A DNA stretch of 64,000 bases from Bacillota bacterium (GCA_030529225.1 JAUMXH010000001.1:62001-126000), one strand, 5' to 3'. Shown: positions 32,434 to 41,693, counted from the stretch's first letter. A program made the numbers and translations. Notes: generated from the letters alone by a model not told the origin.

Positions 32434-33147
32434 TTACTCTTCGCAATTATAATAGACGTTTTGCACATCGTCATCGTCATCGAAGAGATCCAAAAGCTTG
32501 TTCATCGCCTTAATGTTGTCCTCGCCGCTGATTTTTGTCATACTTTGCGGCAGGTATCTCAATTCCGCCATTTTGAACTGGTATCCCTTGCTTTTCAAAG
32601 CGTCTCTGACTGAGGCGAAATCTTCCAGCTCGGTATAAATTTCATAATAGCCTTCCTCGGCTTCAAAGTCATCCGCGCCGGCATCAATGATGTCCATTTC
32701 AATCGACTCGGGATCTTTGTCATCCTTGTCAATAACGAGTACGCCTTTGTGATCGAACATAAAGCTGACTTCCCCGTTTTTTCCAAGAGAGCCGCCGGCT
32801 TTTGTGAAGTAGCTTCTCACGTTTGCAGCGGTTCGATTGGTGTTGTCAGTCAGGCATTCCACAATGAAGGCGGAACCTCCCGGACCGTAGCCTTCATATC
32901 GCAGTTCCGTATATTCCGTGCCGTCCGCTTCCCCGGTGCCTTTTTTAATGGCCTTCTCAATATTGTCGTTCGGCATATTGTCCGCTTTTGCCTTATCTAT
33001 AGCTGTAGCGAGACCTGCGTTGTATTCCGGATCGCCGCCGCCCTCTCTCGCGGCGACGGTGATGTTTCTCGCATGCTTGGTGAATATTTTTGCCTTTTTG
33101 GCGTCCTGTTTTCCTTTTCTGTTGATGATGGTTCCGATTCTACCCAT
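32434..33147 (-). CDS. yebC: YebC/PmpR family protein
   Basis: 237-residue YebC/PmpR/TACO1 family protein. Its beginning, MGRIGTIINRKGKQDAKKAK, and the segments NITVAAREGGGDPEYN, NMPNDNIEKAIKKGTG and YEGYGPGG are diagnostic. The family was first described as DNA-binding regulators; recent work also links members to translation of polyproline-containing proteins. It lies 38 bases downstream of nadE on the minus strand with AAAGGAAA as ribosome site. Confidence 0.95.
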   Translation of the reverse strand: MGRIGTIINRKGKQDAKKAKIFTKHARNITVAAREGGGDPEYNAGLATAIDKAKADNMPNDNIEKAIKKGTGEADGTEYTELRYEGYGPGGSAFIVECLTDNTNRTAANVRSYFTKAGGSLGKNGEVSFMFDHKGVLVIDKDDKDPESIEMDIIDAGADDFEAEEGYYEIYTELEDFASVRDALKSKGYQFKMAELRYLPQSMTKISGEDNIKAMNKLLDLFDDDDDVQNVYYNCEE

Positions 33148-33185
33148 ACTCTTTTGTTTCCTTTCTGCTTTGATTCTCTTGATTT

Positions 33186-33923
33186 CTATTGAAACCTTGG
33201 TCTTGCGACCGGGGTGTTTCGTTTGTGTTCACTTCTGCGGTGTAACGATTCGATGATGGCTTTGTCCTTCTCCGGAATTGCGATTCCGCTCAGATGCTTA
33301 TCGATCATCTCATAGGTGGTTCCCATCTCTTCCTCGTCGGTTTGATTTTCCCATAAATCCGCAGACGGTGCCTTCCTCAGAATGGTCTCGGGAACCCCCA
33401 TGTACTCAGCCCATTCAAAGACCTCTCGTTTCAGAAGAGGGGCCAGCGGCAGGATGTCACAGGCGCCGTCCCCAAATTTTGTGAAATATCCGGTATAGAT
33501 CTCCGCGAGGTTGTCGGTCCCTATGACCATATACTGATAGAGGCTCGCGATCGAGTAAATCGTAGACATCCTGAGCCTCGCTCTAAGATTTGCGTCCGTG
33601 ATTCTCAGCATCGCTTCCTTTTTCCCGGCTTCCTTAACAATGTCGCCCAGCAATCTTTCGTGGTGCTCACTCAAGTCGATCAGCATAGAGTCGATTTTAA
33701 TCTTATCTACGAGTGAGCGCGCATCCGTCAAGCTGTCCTTGCTGCTTTTAATCGGAAGAATGACGGCCAAAGAGTTGTTCGGAAAGGCTTCCTTCATCAG
33801 ACAGGCGGCGAGCGCCGAATCAATTCCGCCGGATAGGCCGACGATGACACCCTTTAAACCGGCGCTTTCGACCTGCTCTCTTATCCAGATGACAGTTTTC
33901 TCAATTCTCTCTTGTAAGTTCAT
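33186..33923 (-). CDS. nadE: NAD+ synthetase, ammonia-dependent
   Basis: 245-residue amidation enzyme converting deamido-NAD to NAD+ with ATP and ammonia. The PP-loop is GLSGGIDS (29-36). Length shows no glutaminase domain, so free ammonia is used, which fits an amino-acid fermenter. The start at 33923 is preferred over the frame opening at 33983 because AGAGGT sits at correct spacing and the family start MNLQERIEK aligns. It is the middle gene of a three-gene minus-strand run. Confidence 0.94.
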   Translation of the reverse strand: MNLQERIEKTVIWIREQVESAGLKGVIVGLSGGIDSALAACLMKEAFPNNSLAVILPIKSSKDSLTDARSLVDKIKIDSMLIDLSEHHERLLGDIVKEAGKKEAMLRITDANLRARLRMSTIYSIASLYQYMVIGTDNLAEIYTGYFTKFGDGACDILPLAPLLKREVFEWAEYMGVPETILRKAPSADLWENQTDEEEMGTTYEMIDKHLSGIAIPEKDKAIIESLHRRSEHKRNTPVARPRFQ

Positions 33924-33979
33924 AATATACCTCTTTTGCTCTTCACTTTCTGTGCTGTTCTCTACAAAGTGGAGATGCT

Positions 33980-34408
33980 TCACATAAAGAATTTCTTGTT
34001 TTTAATAGCCGGGTGGTACTTTAAATAACCGGTCAACTTGCGTGTGTCGGATCCGTTTATATAACTCAAGTTCACCTCGTACTCTTCACCGCTTGCAGTG
34101 ACAAAGGTGATGTAGTGACGATTCCTTCTCAGACTTTTGACATCCTTTAAGTCGAAGGAACGAACCGTTCCGCTCAACAGAGAACGGATCTTCACCCGAT
34201 TGTTTTCGATTTCCAGAAAGACCCTTTTTTGGGATTGGCTGAGTTGAAAACCCAAAAACAGGAGCAGGATCGCAAGGGCGAGGATGCCGAAAAGCAAGGC
34301 GTATACTTGATAGAACACCGGTAAAAGCAGTAACAGAAGGACAGAGATGATGACGGAAATCTTTAAGTAAGTATTCCACAGTTTGGTATTGCTGAAATAA
34401 ATAATCAT
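33980..34408 (-). CDS. Small membrane protein of unknown function, PH-like C-terminus
   Basis: 142-residue protein that I do not recognise by name. It has two adjacent hydrophobic helices (about 15-55) and a soluble C-terminal half of alternating beta-type segments (VFLEIENNRVKIRSLLSG, FDLKDVKSLRRNRHYITFVT), which resembles bacterial PH-like (YcxB or DUF304-type) domains. It starts with a strong GGAGGC ribosome site and has a good promoter upstream (34433-34461). It is followed 56 bases later by nadE. Confidence 0.72.
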   Translation of the reverse strand: MIIYFSNTKLWNTYLKISVIISVLLLLLLPVFYQVYALLFGILALAILLLFLGFQLSQSQKRVFLEIENNRVKIRSLLSGTVRSFDLKDVKSLRRNRHYITFVTASGEEYEVNLSYINGSDTRKLTGYLKYHPAIKNKKFFM

Positions 34409-34432
34409 GCCGCCTCCTTAGTAACTTGGATT

Positions 34433-34461
34433 ATTTTATCACAGAAGCGCACCGCGGGCAA
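34433..34461 (-). promoter_or_regulatory. Promoter for the membrane protein-nadE-yebC run
   Basis: On the minus strand: TTGCCC (34456-34461), a 17-base spacer and TAAAAT (34433-34438); the start codon is at 34408. Confidence 0.6.
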
Positions 34462-34689
34462 GTCTGACGGCCATGTGTCGCGGATATGAGCGGAGAAAAG
34501 GGAATCCGTTTTTTATACAAGAACAGGTTTTTAACACTTTAAATTTTGTTAACATTTAAAACATAAAATTCAAAAAAATTTACAATTATGGCCTCGGAGG
34601 CTTTGAAATCAGCCATTTATTTTAATTATGGATATAATCAAAAATGCTGATAAACGTTATAATCTACCGTTTTTTCAAAAGATAAATAA

Positions 34690-34718
34690 TTGACAAAATA
34701 CTTTTTTTATATTAGAAT
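34690..34718 (+). promoter_or_regulatory. Main promoter of the had cluster
   Basis: TTGACA at 34690-34695, a 17-base spacer and TAGAAT at 34713-34718, in a strongly AT-rich setting. Transcription should start near 34725. A hairpin-capable segment (34726-34753: GTAAACAAA with TTTGTTCAC, one mismatch) followed by T7 would lie at the extreme 5' end of the mRNA. Confidence 0.82.
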
Positions 34719-34791
34719 GTCAAATGTAAACAAATTAGAAATTTTTTGTTCACTTTTTTTGTTGGATATTGTGATGGATAGGAGGTTATGA

Positions 34792-36036
34792 ATGAGTTCT
34801 AAAAAGCCATTGGAAGGTGTTGTGGTCGTCGAGCTTGCGACATTTATAGCAGCAGCTACAACCGGTAGATTTTTTGCAGACTTGGGTGCTGAGGTTATTA
34901 AGGTTGAATCGCCCGGTGGGGATCCGCTTCGTTACACTGCTCCTTCAGAAGGAAGACCTTTGGATATGTATGAAAATACAACTTGGGAGCTGGAGAATGC
35001 AAATAAAAAATGTATCTCTGTGAACATGAAGGACCCTAGGGGAAAAGAAGCCTTTTTTAAATTGTTGGATAAAGCGGATATGTTTATCACAAACTGGAGA
35101 GTTCAGGCTTTGGAAAGAGCTGAGTTGGATTACGCTTCTCTAAAGAAACGTTATCCGAAGCTGGTTTACGGAATGATCACCGGATATGGTGAGTTCGGTC
35201 CGGACAAAGACCTTCCGGGATTCGATTTCACTTCCTTCTTTGCGCGTGGCGGTTACCTGGAGACTTTGAGACAGCCGGGCGAGAGGGCGATGAACGTACT
35301 TCCGGGATTGGGCGACCACAACGTAGGTATGAACTTGGCTGCCGGAATGTTGGCTTCCCTATACAAAGCAAGATTGACCGGAGAAGGTGAAAAAGTTACT
35401 ACGAGCTTGTTTGAGTCGGCTATCTTCAACATGGGTATGATGGTGCAGGCAGCTCAATACAAAGACTACGGTACAGGATATCCTGTCGATGCAAGAAATT
35501 TGGGGAACCCGTTCCTTACTTCTTGGGGAACCAAGGACAATCGTCTCATCCAAACTTGCGCGCCTGACTACAACACATACTACGAGAGAATGATGGTATC
35601 AATCGGTCGTTCGGACCTCGTCGGAGACGAAAAATACTTCCCGGTTCAAAACCTGCAAAAGAACGGGTTGGGACCTGAGTTATACGACATTATGACAGAA
35701 GCGTTTGCTACAAAGACCGTCAAAGAGTGGGATGACATCCTCAAAGCAGCAGATATTCCGTTTGCGGTTGCACAGTCGCTCGAAGAACTTCTTGAAGACG
35801 AACAGGCTTGGGCGAACAATTGCTTCTATAAGATGAAATATGATAACGGCAACGAGAGAATTTTGGCAACACTGCCTGTTAAATTCGCGGAAATGGGAGC
35901 TGCTGAATATAACAGAGGACCATTCATCGGTGAGCATACAGTATCTGTCCTCAAAGATTTGGGATATAGCGAAGACGAAGTTGCGGATATGATGGAGACA
36001 AAGGCGGCTTACGAATATAAGCATGAGAAGAAATAA
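34792..36036 (+). CDS. hadA: Class III CoA-transferase for 2-hydroxyacids (HadA/FldA-like)
   Basis: 414-residue CaiB/BaiF-type CoA-transferase. It moves CoA from an enoyl-CoA or acyl-CoA product to the 2-hydroxyacid (for leucine, (R)-2-hydroxyisocaproate) so that it can be dehydrated. Family features are LADLGAEVIKVESPGGD-like (33-44), the NKKCISVNMKDP segment and the likely catalytic Asp145 in LPGFDFTSFFARGG. It is the first gene after a strong promoter, with an AGGAGG ribosome site. The same gene is called hadA in leucine reducers and fldA in phenyllactate reducers; sequence alone does not settle the substrate, but the BrnQ carrier in the cluster favours leucine. Confidence 0.88.
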   Translation: MSSKKPLEGVVVVELATFIAAATTGRFFADLGAEVIKVESPGGDPLRYTAPSEGRPLDMYENTTWELENANKKCISVNMKDPRGKEAFFKLLDKADMFITNWRVQALERAELDYASLKKRYPKLVYGMITGYGEFGPDKDLPGFDFTSFFARGGYLETLRQPGERAMNVLPGLGDHNVGMNLAAGMLASLYKARLTGEGEKVTTSLFESAIFNMGMMVQAAQYKDYGTGYPVDARNLGNPFLTSWGTKDNRLIQTCAPDYNTYYERMMVSIGRSDLVGDEKYFPVQNLQKNGLGPELYDIMTEAFATKTVKEWDDILKAADIPFAVAQSLEELLEDEQAWANNCFYKMKYDNGNERILATLPVKFAEMGAAEYNRGPFIGEHTVSVLKDLGYSEDEVADMMETKAAYEYKHEKK

Positions 36037-36037
36037 T

Positions 36038-36049
36038 TGACTTCGGTCA
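36038..36049 (+). other. UUCG hairpin in the hadA-hadB gap
   Basis: TGAC-TTCG-GTCA, a four-bp stem capped by a UUCG tetraloop, directly after the hadA stop. It is one of several hairpins at gene junctions of this cluster. Confidence 0.5.
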
Positions 36050-36095
36050 GACGATTGGTTTCGCTTATAAGTGGTTGAATGAAGGGGTGAAATGT

Positions 36096-37352
36096 ATGTC
36101 AGATAAGGAAAAAGTAGTTGATCAAGCCGGCACGGCGCCTGAGGAGAAACCTGCGAAGGTTCTATTGGGAGAAATCGTTGTCGAGCACTACAAAGCGGCA
36201 TGGGAAGCGAAGAACAACGGCGAGAAAGTGGGCTGGTGTGCTTCAAACTTCCCTCAGGAAATCTTTGAAACGCTGGACATTAAAGTAGTATATCCGGAAA
36301 ACCAAGCGGCGGCTATCGCTGCAAAGGGTGGCGGTGAAAGAATGTGTACCATCGCAGAGAACAAGGGATACTCTCCCGACATCTGTGCGTATGCCAGAAT
36401 CTCTCTCGCGTATGCGGACGTAAAATCCGCTCCGGAAATGGATATGCCTCAACCGGATTTCGTTCTATGCTGTAACAACATTTGTAACTGCATGATCAAA
36501 TGGTATGAGAACTTGGCGAAGAACTTAAATATCCCGCTCATTTTGATTGACGTTCCGTACAACGACGATTACGATGCGGAAGAGGACAGGGTAGAGTATC
36601 TAAAAGGCCAGTTCGACTACGCAATCAAGCAGCTGGAAGAAATTACCGGCAAGAAGTGGGATCAGGAAAAATTTGAAAAAGTAATGGAAATCAGCCAAAG
36701 AACCGGTAGGGCGTGGTTGGATGCGACAAGTTATTCCAAGTACACTCCGTCACCGTTCAACGGATTTGATTTGTTCAACCATATGGCCGTTGCGGTATGC
36801 GCCAGAGGAAAAATCGAATCTGCAATCGCTTTTGAAAAATTGACACAAGAGTACGCTGAAAACGTGAAAAACGGAAAGTCGACCTTCAAGGATGAAGAGA
36901 AATTCAGAGTCTTGTTTGAAGGAATCGCTTGTTGGCCACACCTTAGACATACGTTCACGAAATTGAAAGAGAACGGCGTCAACGTGGTCGGTACGGTTTA
37001 TGCGGATGCCTTCGGATATATCTACGGGAACACCAACGAATTGATGAAAGCTTACTGCGGAACTCCTAACGCCATCTCTTACGAAAGAGCGCTAGACATG
37101 AGACTGAAAGTTATCAACAACAACAATGTTGACGGCGCAATCATTCACATCAACAGAAGCTGTAAGATGTGGAGCGGTATCCTGTACGAGATGGAAAGGG
37201 ATATCAACAAGATTACCGGAATTCCGACGATTACGTTTGACGGGGACCAGGCCGATCCGAGAAACTTCTCTCCTGCACAATACGACACTAGAATAGAGGG
37301 GTTGATCGAGGTTATGGAAGCCAACAAAAAAGCTGCTAAAAGCGAGGTGTAG
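36096..37352 (+). CDS. hadB: 2-hydroxyacyl-CoA dehydratase, alpha subunit
   Basis: 418-residue HgdB/FldB-type subunit of the radical (ketyl) dehydratase that removes water from 2-hydroxyacyl-CoA. Cysteine-bearing motifs for the [4Fe-4S] cluster are visible: VGWCASNFPQE, DICAYARISLAYAD and a run FVLCCNNICNCMIKW. I chose ATG 36096 over the frame start at 36075 because GAAGGGG lies upstream at better spacing and the protein then matches the usual length. hadC starts three bases after the stop. The enzyme is oxygen sensitive and needs one-electron activation by HadI (47106). Confidence 0.9.
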   Translation: MSDKEKVVDQAGTAPEEKPAKVLLGEIVVEHYKAAWEAKNNGEKVGWCASNFPQEIFETLDIKVVYPENQAAAIAAKGGGERMCTIAENKGYSPDICAYARISLAYADVKSAPEMDMPQPDFVLCCNNICNCMIKWYENLAKNLNIPLILIDVPYNDDYDAEEDRVEYLKGQFDYAIKQLEEITGKKWDQEKFEKVMEISQRTGRAWLDATSYSKYTPSPFNGFDLFNHMAVAVCARGKIESAIAFEKLTQEYAENVKNGKSTFKDEEKFRVLFEGIACWPHLRHTFTKLKENGVNVVGTVYADAFGYIYGNTNELMKAYCGTPNAISYERALDMRLKVINNNNVDGAIIHINRSCKMWSGILYEMERDINKITGIPTITFDGDQADPRNFSPAQYDTRIEGLIEVMEANKKAAKSEV

Positions 37353-37354
37353 AA

Positions 37355-38473
37355 ATGAGTAACAAATTAAATGATTTATTCGCCAAATTTGATGTCAATT
37401 TTGAATCTCAGTTTAAAAAGTATAGGGCAGGGGGAAAAAAGGTTGCCGGCACTTTGGCATCTTATTCTCCTTGTGAACTCATTCACGCAGCCGGAATCAT
37501 TCCGCTTACCTCTTGGGGGTTTGAGATGGAAATTGCCAAGTCTAAGGAATATTTCCCGGCTTTCTACAGCACGGTCGTCCAATCCACTCTCGAAAAAGCG
37601 CTACTCGGCGAGTTTGAAGGAATGGAGTTTATGATCATCGCCAACCTCAGCGACACGCTAAAGGCGATCGGTCAGAACTGGAAGAGGGCAATCAAGATTC
37701 CGGTGATTAACCTGGCGGTTGCACAAAACAGAAAGATTGAGCCGGGCATTCAGTTTAACTATGTTCAGCATCAAAAAGCAAAGAAAAAAATAGAGGATAT
37801 CATCGGTAAGGAAATTGCGGATGAGGAGATTGAAAAGGCGATCCAACTGTTTAACCAAAACAGAAGGAAACTGCAAGAGTTTGTAGAACTCGCAAACAAG
37901 CACCTCGATGTCGTAACGGCGAGCAGGAGATCTATGGTCTTAAGAAGTGCTCACTATATGGAAAGGAACGAGCACAACGCGCTCTTGGATGAACTGAACG
38001 CGGCTCTCAGAGAGCTTCCGGAACACGACTACAAGTCACCGAAAATTGTAACCAGCGGAATCATCGGCGACGTAACCGGTCTATTGGAAATCTTTGATAA
38101 CAACAAGATTGCGGTTGTAGCAGACAACGTCTTGCAGGAGTCGGGATACTATAAGTATTTGATAGAAGAAAACACAGGTAATCCGCTAAAAGCGCTGTCT
38201 ATGATTATGACTACCGCAGAAGGAACATCTCTGCTCCTGGATGCGGATAAGAAGAGGACGCAGTTCATCATCGATGACATTGAGAAGTATCAAGCGAACG
38301 GAATGATCATGATTATGTTAAAGTTCTGTGATTCCGAGGAGTTTGACTACCCGGTTATGAAAGAAAAGTTTGCGCAGGAAGGCGTTATGGCGTTAGAAGT
38401 AGAAGTCGATCAGCAGATGACCAGTTACGAGCAGTCTAAGACACTCATTCAGACATTTGCTGAAATGCTTTAA
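37355..38473 (+). CDS. hadC: 2-hydroxyacyl-CoA dehydratase, beta subunit
   Basis: 372-residue partner subunit of the dehydratase. YSPCELIHAAGIIPL contains one cluster-binding cysteine, and the C-terminal VEVDQQMTSYEQSKTLIQTFAEML matches the end of HadC/FldC proteins, where a Thr/Tyr/Glu-rich helix completes the fold. It is translated almost directly after hadB. A strong hairpin (38500-38523) separates it from the acyl-CoA dehydrogenase. Confidence 0.9.
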   Translation: MSNKLNDLFAKFDVNFESQFKKYRAGGKKVAGTLASYSPCELIHAAGIIPLTSWGFEMEIAKSKEYFPAFYSTVVQSTLEKALLGEFEGMEFMIIANLSDTLKAIGQNWKRAIKIPVINLAVAQNRKIEPGIQFNYVQHQKAKKKIEDIIGKEIADEEIEKAIQLFNQNRRKLQEFVELANKHLDVVTASRRSMVLRSAHYMERNEHNALLDELNAALRELPEHDYKSPKIVTSGIIGDVTGLLEIFDNNKIAVVADNVLQESGYYKYLIEENTGNPLKALSMIMTTAEGTSLLLDADKKRTQFIIDDIEKYQANGMIMIMLKFCDSEEFDYPVMKEKFAQEGVMALEVEVDQQMTSYEQSKTLIQTFAEML

Positions 38474-38499
38474 ATTATTGACTGTAAAGTTATTGCACG

Positions 38500-38523
38500 A
38501 ACCTCGTTCCGGTGAATGAGGTT
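38500..38523 (+). other. Intercistronic hairpin between hadC and the acyl-CoA dehydrogenase gene
   Basis: AACCTCGTTC (38500-38509) pairs with GAATGAGGTT (38514-38523) around a CGGT loop: ten pairs, one of them G-U. The next gene's ribosome site AGGAGG starts a few bases later and no T-run follows, so an mRNA-stability or processing element is likelier than a terminator. Confidence 0.65.
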
Positions 38524-38540
38524 TAAAAGGAGGAAAACAG

Positions 38541-39674
38541 ATGGTTTTTAATGTGGAACACGAACTCGTTAGGCAATTGGCTCGTGAGTTTGCAGAGAAA
38601 GAGTTAGAACCGATTATGGAAGAAGTCGACGCGACTAGTGAATTTCCTGAAGAGGTAATTCAAAAGATGGCGAAAGCCGGTTTCTTCGGTATTAAAATTC
38701 CGAAAGAATTCGGCGGAGCAGGCGGAGACCACAGATCTTATGCGATCGTGATGGAAGAACTTGCGAAAGTAAGTGCGGTTTCGACTGTATACGTATCTTC
38801 ACCGAACTCATTGCTTTCGGCTCCGTTGTTACTTGCAGGTACTGACGAGCAAAAGCAAAAGTATTTGGCTCCACTCGCGAAGGGCGAAATCAACATGTGT
38901 TTCGGCTTGACCGAGCCGGGTGCAGGTTCTGACGCCGGTTCTCTACAGACTACTGCAGTGGAAGACGGGGATTACTACATCCTTAACGGAAGAAAATGCT
39001 TCATTACGGGAGCGCCGATTTCCGACTACATCATCGTTTTTGCAAAAACCAACCCGGATTTGAAAGCTGCCGGAATTACAACCTTCATCGTCGATTCGAA
39101 ACAGGAAGGCGTATCTTTCGGTAAGGCTGAGGACAAGATGGGAATCAAGGGTTGCCCAACCAGCGACGTGGTCTTGGAAAACGTGAGAGTTCATAAGTCG
39201 GAGATGCTCGGACTTTTGAATAGAGGTTTCATCACAGCGATGAAGACCCTCAGCGTCGGCCGTCTGGGAATTGCTTGTCAGGCTCTTGGTATCGCTCAAG
39301 GTGCGATGGATGAGGCGGTAAAATACTCAAAACAGAGAGTTCAATTCGGTAAACCGTTGGCAAAACTTCAGTCAATTCAATTTGAAATCGCTGAAATGGA
39401 AACCTTGCTTCAAGCTTGCCGTCTAATGGTATACGAGACTGCTTACAAAATGGACATGGGAACTGCGACTGACAAAGACGCTTCTATGGCTAAATTGTTT
39501 GTAACTGAAAATGCAAAGATCATCATTGATAAAGCGCTCCAGATACATGGCGGTTACGGATATATCAAAGAGTATCCGATCGAAAGAATGTATAGAGATA
39601 TTCGTGTTACTACTATTTATGAAGGTACTTCACAAATTCAGAAACTGGTAATCGCGAACAGCGTTTTGAACTAA
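38541..39674 (+). CDS. acdB: Acyl-CoA dehydrogenase / enoyl-CoA reductase (AcdB-like)
   Basis: 377-residue FAD flavoprotein of the acyl-CoA dehydrogenase family. FAD and substrate motifs CFGLTEPGAGSDAGS, ITGAPISDYIIVFAK and GGYGYIKEYPIERMYRD are intact, and the catalytic Glu lies in YEGTSQIQ. Next to etfB and etfA and in this pathway it should run in the reductive direction, reducing isocaprenoyl-CoA (or cinnamoyl-CoA) to the saturated acyl-CoA. Clostridial complexes of this type bifurcate electrons from NADH to the enoyl-CoA and ferredoxin; applying that here is inference. Confidence 0.9.
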   Translation: MVFNVEHELVRQLAREFAEKELEPIMEEVDATSEFPEEVIQKMAKAGFFGIKIPKEFGGAGGDHRSYAIVMEELAKVSAVSTVYVSSPNSLLSAPLLLAGTDEQKQKYLAPLAKGEINMCFGLTEPGAGSDAGSLQTTAVEDGDYYILNGRKCFITGAPISDYIIVFAKTNPDLKAAGITTFIVDSKQEGVSFGKAEDKMGIKGCPTSDVVLENVRVHKSEMLGLLNRGFITAMKTLSVGRLGIACQALGIAQGAMDEAVKYSKQRVQFGKPLAKLQSIQFEIAEMETLLQACRLMVYETAYKMDMGTATDKDASMAKLFVTENAKIIIDKALQIHGGYGYIKEYPIERMYRDIRVTTIYEGTSQIQKLVIANSVLN

Positions 39675-39715
39675 TTTTTAGTTATTCGTATAGATTTAGA
39701 TAGGAGAAACGACAT

Positions 39716-40507
39716 ATGAAAATTATAGTTTGTATTAAGCAAGTTCCGGATACAACTGAGGTTAAATTGGATCCTGAAACAAATAGACTGATTAGAACAG
39801 GAATTCCGAGCATCATCAACCCGGACGATAAATCGGCCTTGGAGGCTGCGCTCAGATTAAAAGAGAGCAACCCGAACTCAACGATTACAGTTGTTTCTAT
39901 GGGACCTCCTCAAGCGGACATCGCGTTGAGAGAAGCGCTCGCTATGGGAGCTGACGAGGCGATTCTGGTATCAGACAGAGCGTTCGGAGGCGCGGATACT
40001 TGGGCGACTTCAACTACCATTGCGGGAGCGATTCGCAAGTTGGATTACGACGTAATCATTGCAGGTCGTCAAGCGATCGACGGAGATACTGCACAGGTTG
40101 GTCCGCAAATCGCTGAGCACCTTGGCATTCCACAGGTATCTTACTGCGAAGATATCAAAGCTGAGGGAGATCACTTCGTCGTCAGAAGACAGTTTGAAGA
40201 CAGATATCATATCCTTGAAGTACCTAGCCCTTGTCTGTTCACAACGTTGAACGAGGCAATCGAACCTAGATACATGTCTGTCGGCGGCATCTACGAAGCT
40301 TACCAAAAAGAAATCAAGACTTGGGGATTAGTGGACCTACAAGATACTTTGGACGTTGAGAACATCGGATTGAAAGGTTCTCCGACTAAGGTTAAAAAAT
40401 CGTTCACTAAGCAAGGAAAAGGACAGGGTGTGAAACACGAGAATCTTGATCCGAAACAAGCGGTTGATGTAATCATTGAAAAGCTTCAAGAGCGTTTCAT
40501 CATATAG
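39716..40507 (+). CDS. etfB: Electron transfer flavoprotein, beta subunit
   Basis: 263-residue EtfB. Seen: KIIVCIKQVPDTTEVKLDPETNRL at the N-terminus, IINPDDKSALEAAL and the AMP/FAD region AGRQAIDGDTAQVGPQIAEHLG. It precedes etfA and forms with it the electron donor of the acyl-CoA dehydrogenase. An AGGAGAAA ribosome site precedes the ATG. Confidence 0.95.
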   Translation: MKIIVCIKQVPDTTEVKLDPETNRLIRTGIPSIINPDDKSALEAALRLKESNPNSTITVVSMGPPQADIALREALAMGADEAILVSDRAFGGADTWATSTTIAGAIRKLDYDVIIAGRQAIDGDTAQVGPQIAEHLGIPQVSYCEDIKAEGDHFVVRRQFEDRYHILEVPSPCLFTTLNEAIEPRYMSVGGIYEAYQKEIKTWGLVDLQDTLDVENIGLKGSPTKVKKSFTKQGKGQGVKHENLDPKQAVDVIIEKLQERFII

Positions 40508-40559
40508 TTTGTCGGCGTGCACATGTTCGAATGAGATTTCATTAAAAGGAGATAGTTTT

Positions 40560-41567
40560 ATGGATAAAGATATATTTGTAGTCGTCGAACAGGTTGACGG
40601 CCATATTCAAAAAGTTGGTGTTGAGCTGATCGGAATTGCCAAAGAGCTCGCAAAGGACTTGGGAGAAGAAGTTGTTGCCGTCATTCTTGGAGACAAAGTG
40701 AAGGACAAGGCTGAAACACTGATTCACCATGGCGCTGACAAGGTGTATTACATTGAAGATCCAATCCTCAAAGATTATACAACCGAGCCGTACACAAAGG
40801 CGCTTTACAAGCTTGTAAAGGAGAAGAAGCCTAACATCATGCTCTACGGAGCCACATCGATCGGAAGAGACCTTGCTCCAAGGGTTTCAGCAAGGGTTCA
40901 CACAGGATTGACAGCTGACTGTACGAAGTTGGAAATCGATGAGAACGACAAGTTGCTTCTAATGACAAGACCTGCGTTCGGCGGAAACATCATGGCGACC
41001 ATCATCTGCCAAAACCACAGACCTCAAATGGCTACTGTAAGACCTGGCGTTATGACAGCGCTTCCGACTGACAAGAGCAGACAGGGCGCAATCGAAGAGT
41101 TTAAAGTCGAGTTCGAGTCAAAGGATATGAACATCAAGATTCGTGAAATCGTGAAGCAGGAGAAGAAACTCGTTGACATTACAGAGGCAAACGTTCTTGT
41201 TTCAGGCGGACGCGGAATCGGTAAAAAAGAAGCCTTCTCTATGTTGGAAGAACTTGCCAAGCCTATGGATGCAGTCGTATCTTCATCTCGTGCAAACGTT
41301 GACGCAGGTTGGATCGGCAAAGAAAGACAGGTTGGACAAACCGGTAAGACAGTAAGACCTGATTTGTATTTTGCTTGCGGTATCTCAGGAGCAATTCAGC
41401 ACCTTGCAGGTATGGAAGACTCTGAATACATCATCGCGATCAACACAAATCCGGAAGCTCCGATCTTCGACGTGGCTGACCTGGGTATTGTCGGTGACGT
41501 TCACAAGATCGTTCCTGAACTGACAGACAGAATCAACAAGTTGAAAGCGGAGAAGGCTGAAATTTAA
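40560..41567 (+). CDS. etfA: Electron transfer flavoprotein, alpha subunit
   Basis: 335-residue EtfA. The C-terminal FAD domain shows SGGRGIGKKEAF, GAVVSSSRANVDAGW-like (with DAVVSSS), QVGQTGKTVRPDLYFACGIS and INTNPEAPIFDVADLGIVGD. The true start is ATG 40560 with AAAGGAG upstream; an open frame back to 40476 runs into etfB and is not used. A large hairpin (41592-41630) follows before ldhA. Confidence 0.95.
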   Translation: MDKDIFVVVEQVDGHIQKVGVELIGIAKELAKDLGEEVVAVILGDKVKDKAETLIHHGADKVYYIEDPILKDYTTEPYTKALYKLVKEKKPNIMLYGATSIGRDLAPRVSARVHTGLTADCTKLEIDENDKLLLMTRPAFGGNIMATIICQNHRPQMATVRPGVMTALPTDKSRQGAIEEFKVEFESKDMNIKIREIVKQEKKLVDITEANVLVSGGRGIGKKEAFSMLEELAKPMDAVVSSSRANVDAGWIGKERQVGQTGKTVRPDLYFACGISGAIQHLAGMEDSEYIIAINTNPEAPIFDVADLGIVGDVHKIVPELTDRINKLKAEKAEI

Positions 41568-41591
41568 TCGCTTGAATCACCTTAGAGTGTT

Positions 41592-41630
41592 GGCCAGCTT
41601 ACCGTGACACAGGTTCGCGGTAAGCCGGCT
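41592..41630 (+). other. Large hairpin between etfA and ldhA
   Basis: GCTTACCG (41597-41604) pairs perfectly with CGGTAAGC (41618-41625). After one mismatch GGCC (41592-41595) pairs with GGCT (41627-41630). The next bases are A-rich rather than T-rich on the + strand, so it is not a standard terminator. Confidence 0.65.
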
Positions 41631-41693
41631 ATACTATAAAAAAACAAAAAAATCACAAAAGAAAATGAACCTGAATGGGAAAGGAGGGTTTGA

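Larger units (their letters stand above)
34409..34791. other. Intergenic region upstream of the had cluster
   Basis: 383 bases between divergent genes. The first 55 bases hold the minus-strand promoter. The rest is very AT-rich and ends in the + promoter at 34690 and the hadA leader. The middle has two further TATAAT words (near 34632 and 34655) without convincing -35 partners and a small GC hairpin around 34593-34616 (TGGC...GCCA). I see no coding frame. The long AT-rich tract could act as an UP element or a regulator-binding zone. Confidence 0.6.

Noticed and set aside
34409..34789. Additional TATAAT words as separate had promoters
   Set aside because: No -35 hexamer at usual spacing; in such AT-rich DNA these words occur by chance.
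41592..41630. Terminator between etfA and ldhA
   Set aside because: Strong stem but followed by A-rich sequence on the + strand, not T.
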